This document shows, piece after piece, positions 59,132 to 64,000 of a stretch of 64,000 nucleotides of DNA. Numbering within the stretch: the stretch's first letter is position 1; each line of letters opens with the position of its first letter. Below the pieces are notes generated by a model. It saw only the letters and a list, made by a program, of their open reading frames with translations, did no database searches and was not told the origin of the DNA. The position numbers were made by a program, and so were the translations under genes. The DNA is from Stutzerimonas stutzeri (GTDB taxonomy: Bacteria > Pseudomonadota > Gammaproteobacteria > Pseudomonadales > Pseudomonadaceae), in the NCBI RefSeq assembly GCF_019090095.1, contig NZ_JAGQFP010000001.1:1736001-1800000 (forward strand). Reading direction: 5' to 3'.

Positions 59132-60832
59132 ATGTCCCGTGAAACCTGGCGTGCCGCAATTGCCGCCTATGCCAGCCCCGCCTCGCTGACACTGCTGGTG
59201 CTCGGCTTCGCCGCGGGCCTGCCAGCCATTCTGGTGTTTTCCACGCTTTCAGTGTGGCTACGTGAGGCGGGGGTTTCGCGCGAAACCATCGGTTTTGCCA
59301 GCTGGATCAGCCTGGCCTATGCGTTCAAGTGGGTCTGGTCGCCGATGCTCGACCAATGGCGGCTGCCCTGGATCGGTGGACTGGGCAGGCGGCGTTCCTG
59401 GCTGGTGCTGTCGCAAGCGGTCATCGCCCTCGGGCTGATCGGCATGGCGCTGTGCAACCCACAGAACAACCTGACCTTGCTGATCGCGCTGGCGGTCGCC
59501 GTGGCTTTCGCCTCGGCCACGCAAGACATCGCCATCGACGCCTATCGCCTGGAGATCGCCGAGGACAAGTTGCAGGCAACATTGGCGGCGAGCTACATGA
59601 CCGGCTATCGCATCGCCATGCTGCTGGCCAGCGCCGGCGCGCTGTTTCTTGCCGAATGGCTGGGCTCGTCCAACCTCGATTACAGCCAGACCGCCTGGGC
59701 CACTACTTATATCGTGTTCGCCTTGCTGATCCTGCCCGGACTGATCACCAGCCTGCTGATTCCCGAACCGGAGGGCGCGGCGCCGCTACCCAACGAACCC
59801 TCGCAGTACAGTTTCAACCATCAACTGGCCGGCGTCGGCTTGCTGCTGGTACTGCTGATCTCCGTGCCGGCGATGATCAATGCGCTGATTGCGCAGGCCT
59901 GGCCGCGTGCCACCCTGTACGGCCTGTTCATCCTCGGCTCGCTATCGCCCTGGGGCCGCTCGCTTTTGGTCCCGGTTCGACAGATGCTGCATCAGGCTGG
60001 GCAACGGCAACGTCCGCCACGCTTCGACTTCGTTCACCAGGCTGTCTCGGTGATAGTGCTGATCATCCTGATGGTCTCGACGACCGGGATGTTCCAGTCG
60101 TACTGGGGCGGCTACTGGCCGCGCGGCACCATGTACCTGCTGATTTGCTGGGGCTGCCTGTCCGCCCCCGGGCGAATTCTGATGGGCCCGGTGCTGACTC
60201 CCATCACCGATTTCATCCTGCGTTATCGCTGGCAGGCATTGCTGCTGCTGGGGCTGATCGCCACCTACCGGATGTCCGACACCGTGATGGGCGTCATGGC
60301 GAACGTGTTCTACATCGACCAGGGTTTTTCCAAGGACCAGATCGCCAGCGTCAGCAAGCTGTTCGGCCTGATCATGACCTTGCTCGGCGCGGCGTTCGGC
60401 GGGCTGCTGATTGTGCGCTTCAACATCCTGCCGATCCTCTTCCTCGGCGGCGCCGCTTCGGCTGCGACCAACCTGATGTTCATGCTGCTGGTGGAGATGG
60501 GCGCGAACCTGAACATGCTGATCGTCACCATTTCCTGCGACAACTTCAGCGGAGGCCTGGCCTCGACCGCCTTCGTCGCCTACCTGTCGAGCCTTACCAA
60601 CCTGAAATTCTCGGCCACCCAGTACGCCCTGTTGAGCTCACTGATGCTGCTGTTGCCACGTCTGCTCGGAGGCTATTCAGGCGTCATGGTCGAGCATCTG
60701 GGCTACAGCGACTTCTTCCTGGTGACCGCACTGCTCGGCGTACCGACCCTGGTGTTGATCCTCTGGCAATGGTCACGCAGCCGTCGACAACCGGACACGC
60801 CGGCCCCGCTGCCGACGACCGAGCGCAGCTGA
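59132..60832 (+). CDS. ampG: AmpG-like muropeptide permease
   Basis: 566-residue MFS-type inner-membrane permease importing anhydromuropeptides for cell-wall recycling and AmpR signalling. It starts MSRETWRAAIAAYASPASLT. Landmarks are LVLGFAAGLPAILVFSTLSV, LREAGVSRETIGFASWISLA, FKWVWSPMLDQW, GRRRSWLVLSQ, and ATQDIAIDAYRLEIAEDKLQ. A long insertion with extra helices lies at about 210-330, as in Pseudomonas AmpG. C-terminal VAYLSSLTNLKFSATQYALL is conserved. It ends in a strong palindromic terminator shared with the mechanosensitive channel gene. Confidence 0.9.
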   Translation: MSRETWRAAIAAYASPASLTLLVLGFAAGLPAILVFSTLSVWLREAGVSRETIGFASWISLAYAFKWVWSPMLDQWRLPWIGGLGRRRSWLVLSQAVIALGLIGMALCNPQNNLTLLIALAVAVAFASATQDIAIDAYRLEIAEDKLQATLAASYMTGYRIAMLLASAGALFLAEWLGSSNLDYSQTAWATTYIVFALLILPGLITSLLIPEPEGAAPLPNEPSQYSFNHQLAGVGLLLVLLISVPAMINALIAQAWPRATLYGLFILGSLSPWGRSLLVPVRQMLHQAGQRQRPPRFDFVHQAVSVIVLIILMVSTTGMFQSYWGGYWPRGTMYLLICWGCLSAPGRILMGPVLTPITDFILRYRWQALLLLGLIATYRMSDTVMGVMANVFYIDQGFSKDQIASVSKLFGLIMTLLGAAFGGLLIVRFNILPILFLGGAASAATNLMFMLLVEMGANLNMLIVTISCDNFSGGLASTAFVAYLSSLTNLKFSATQYALLSSLMLLLPRLLGGYSGVMVEHLGYSDFFLVTALLGVPTLVLILWQWSRSRRQPDTPAPLPTTERS

Positions 60833-60836
60833 ACGA

Positions 60837-60863
60837 AAAGAGCCGGCATGCGCCGGCTCTTTC
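60837..60863. terminator. Bidirectional terminator between ampG and mscS
   Basis: AAAGAGCCGGC and GCCGGCTCTTT form an 11-bp perfect stem with a very short loop, 5 bases past the ampG stop and 17 bases past the end of the convergent channel gene. A/T-rich arms on both sides allow action on both strands. Confidence 0.85.
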
Positions 60864-60879
60864 GTGTATCAGACACTAA

Positions 60880-61704
60880 TCAGCTCTGCACCAGATGGAC
60901 CACGCGTTGCGGAAACGGAATACCGATGCCCGCCTCGTCGAAGCGCTCCTTCACCCGCTCGGTGAAACTGAACGTCACCGGCCAGAAGTCGCCGGTTGCC
61001 ACCCAGACCCGCAGCGACAGGTTGACCGCACTGTCGCCCAGCCCGGTCACGAACACCACCGGCTCGGGATCACGCAAGACACGTTCGTCCTGGGCAATCT
61101 CCAGCAGGATCTTGCGCGCCAGCTTGATGTCCGCGCTGTAGTCGATGCCGATGTTGATATCGGCACGACGACGCGGCTCGCGGGAATAATTGGTGATATG
61201 GCCATTGGACAGGCTGCCGTTGGGCACCACGATCGTCTTGTTGTCGCCCGACTTGAGGACGGTATGGAAGATCTGGATCGAATGCACCGTTCCGGCCACG
61301 CCCTGGGCCTCGATCCATTCGCCGACGCGGATCGGGCGGAACAGCAGAATCAGTACCCCACCGGCGAAATTGCCCAGGCTGCCCTGCAACGCCAGGCCGA
61401 TGGCCAAGCCCGCGGCACCGATCACGGCGATGAAGGAGGTCGTTTCCACCCCGATCATCGAGGCCACGCTCACCAGCAGCAGCACCTTCAGGACGATGCT
61501 CGACAGGCTCTCGATGAAACCATGCAGGGACGGGTCCACCTGGCGCCGCTGAAGCAGCCCGCCGACCTTGCTGACCAGGGTGTTGATCAGCCACCAGCCG
61601 ATCAGGAAGGTGGCTAATGCCAACAGTAATTGGGCACCGTATTGCAGTACGACCGGCAACCACGCCTCGGATAGACCGACCAGGTAATCGACGCTGAAAT
61701 CCAT
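60880..61704 (-). CDS. mscS: Small-conductance mechanosensitive channel (MscS family)
   Basis: 274-residue channel opening under membrane tension to release solutes. Three membrane helices lie near residues 22-44, 66-86 and 90-115. The pore helix TM3 has FIAVIGAAGLAIGLALQGSL, then GNFAGGVLILLFRPIRVGEW, matching the Gly/Ala-packed pore and hinge of MscS. The cytoplasmic vestibule follows with VPNGSLSNGHITNYSREPRR. The length is close to E. coli MscS. GGAG lies 10 bases before the ATG. Confidence 0.92.
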   Translation of the reverse strand: MDFSVDYLVGLSEAWLPVVLQYGAQLLLALATFLIGWWLINTLVSKVGGLLQRRQVDPSLHGFIESLSSIVLKVLLLVSVASMIGVETTSFIAVIGAAGLAIGLALQGSLGNFAGGVLILLFRPIRVGEWIEAQGVAGTVHSIQIFHTVLKSGDNKTIVVPNGSLSNGHITNYSREPRRRADINIGIDYSADIKLARKILLEIAQDERVLRDPEPVVFVTGLGDSAVNLSLRVWVATGDFWPVTFSFTERVKERFDEAGIGIPFPQRVVHLVQS

Positions 61705-61787
61705 CGGTTAATGTCTCCTTGAAAACACAGAGCGGCCAACAGGGGCCGCTCGAAAAAAACGGGACGGCACGGGCAGGTGCCGGCGAA

Positions 61788-62267
61788 TCAGTCGCGGAAG
61801 TTGTTGAACTGCAACGGCATGCCGAAATCCTTGGCCCGTAGCAGGGCAATGGCTTCCTGCAGATCATCGCGCTTCTTGCCGGTGACCCTGACCTGCTCCC
61901 CCTGGATCGCCGCCTGCACCTTGAGCTTGGCGTCCTTGATGTGCGCGACGATCTTCTTGGCCAGCTCCTTGTCGATGCCTTCACGCATCACCACGTCCTG
62001 CTTGACGGTTTTGCCGGACGGGTACGGATCCTTGAACTCGAGACACTGGATATCGATCTTGCGCTTGACCAGACTCAACTTGAGGATTTCCAGCATCTGC
62101 TCCAATTGAAAATCGGCATCGGCAGTTAGATGGACCGTGAGCTCCTTGAGCTCGAAGGTGCCTTTACCACGCAGGTCGTAACGGCGGTCCAGCTCCTTGA
62201 TGGCATTGTCGACGGCGTTGGTGACTTCGTGCTTGTCCAGTTCGGACACCACGTCGAACGAGGGCAT
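61788..62267 (-). CDS. yajQ: YajQ family nucleotide/c-di-GMP-binding protein
   Basis: 159-residue cytoplasmic protein starting [20 protein letters not shown] with AGGAG upstream. Conserved segments are [40 protein letters not shown] and [20 protein letters not shown]. YajQ proteins bind nucleotides; some bind cyclic di-GMP and act as transcription co-effectors. It lies beside mscS, with a GAGCGGCC/GGCCGCTC hairpin (61730-61751) between them that has no proper U tract. Confidence 0.93.
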   Translation of the reverse strand: MPSFDVVSELDKHEVTNAVDNAIKELDRRYDLRGKGTFELKELTVHLTADADFQLEQMLEILKLSLVKRKIDIQCLEFKDPYPSGKTVKQDVVMREGIDKELAKKIVAHIKDAKLKVQAAIQGEQVRVTGKKRDDLQEAIALLRAKDFGMPLQFNNFRD

Positions 62268-62410
62268 GGGCTTGCTCCTATAAAAACGGCGCCATGGTGT
62301 GACCCAGCGCGCTTAGCTTGACGGTTCAAATGGGCCATCATTATAACTGTTCAGGCCAATAGCGCCCGGCCAGCCGGCGCGAAGGCGATCTCCTTTCTCT
62401 GAGCACATCA

Positions 62411-64000
<1,590 letters not shown>

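Noticed and set aside
61730..61751. GAGCGGCC/GGCCGCTC hairpin between mscS and yajQ as a terminator
   Set aside because: The A/T run lies on the wrong side for the yajQ strand, so it is noted only as a hairpin.

Overview
The window is dense, high-GC gammaproteobacterial chromosome and looks like Pseudomonadaceae, most probably the Stutzerimonas (Pseudomonas stutzeri) group. This rests on protein families, codon use and gene orders that, from memory, match two P. aeruginosa blocks: the urate/xanthine block around PA1513-PA1524 and the block around PA4370-PA4397. No rRNA, tRNA, CRISPR array, insertion sequence or prophage was seen.

Layout. 1-853: end of a phosphonate-type ABC importer (two permeases). 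957-1274: a DUF2288 protein. 1474-6706: a complete branched-chain amino-acid ABC importer (braC-braDEFG type). 7054-31796: a purine salvage and catabolism island. It holds 8-oxoguanine deaminase, xanthine dehydrogenase (xdhABC), guanine deaminase, an AzgA-type purine permease, HIU hydrolase, allantoinase PuuE, OHCU decarboxylase, ureidoglycolate lyase, the membrane urate oxidase PuuD, two NCS2 urate/xanthine permeases and a Tsx-like outer-membrane channel. A Zur-type zinc ABC importer, a GntR regulator and a CPA2 antiporter sit inside the island. 32035-36963: an acyltransferase, a chemoreceptor, an orphan periplasmic binding protein and a RutR-like TetR regulator. 37163-41012: two cyclic-di-GMP proteins. 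41232-46347: an iron-type cluster (imelysin lipoprotein, di-haem DUF1111 protein, second imelysin, DUF1513). 46465-52618: a second chemoreceptor and a MexVW-like RND pump. 52676-64000: groESL and a housekeeping run (FxsA, HugZ-like, SDR, DUF481, ATL, AmpG-like, MscS, YajQ, degenerate GGDEF response regulator, start of panE).

How it fits together. Purines would cross the outer membrane by the Tsx-like channel and the inner membrane by three permeases. Guanine and 8-oxoguanine are deaminated, xanthine is oxidised by XdhABC, urate by PuuD into the respiratory chain, and the products pass HIU hydrolase, UraD and PuuE to allantoate. The next enzyme, allantoicase, is present only as a 28-codon deletion scar, although AllA, the step after it, is intact. 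A 10-bp palindrome (TTGTATACAA or TTGTGCACAA) lies before the GntR gene, the AzgA permease, puuE, a xanthine permease, the chemoreceptor and the orphan binding protein. This suggests one GntR regulon linking uptake, breakdown and chemotaxis toward purines.

The island also carries many palindromic repeats. A MITE-like element of 84-99 bp with GTAGGGTGG/CCACCCTAC ends occurs singly and in two tandem arrays. There are also REP-like inverted repeats and a 14-bp tandem repeat. They are concentrated between about 6.8 and 24 kb and were not seen in the housekeeping half.
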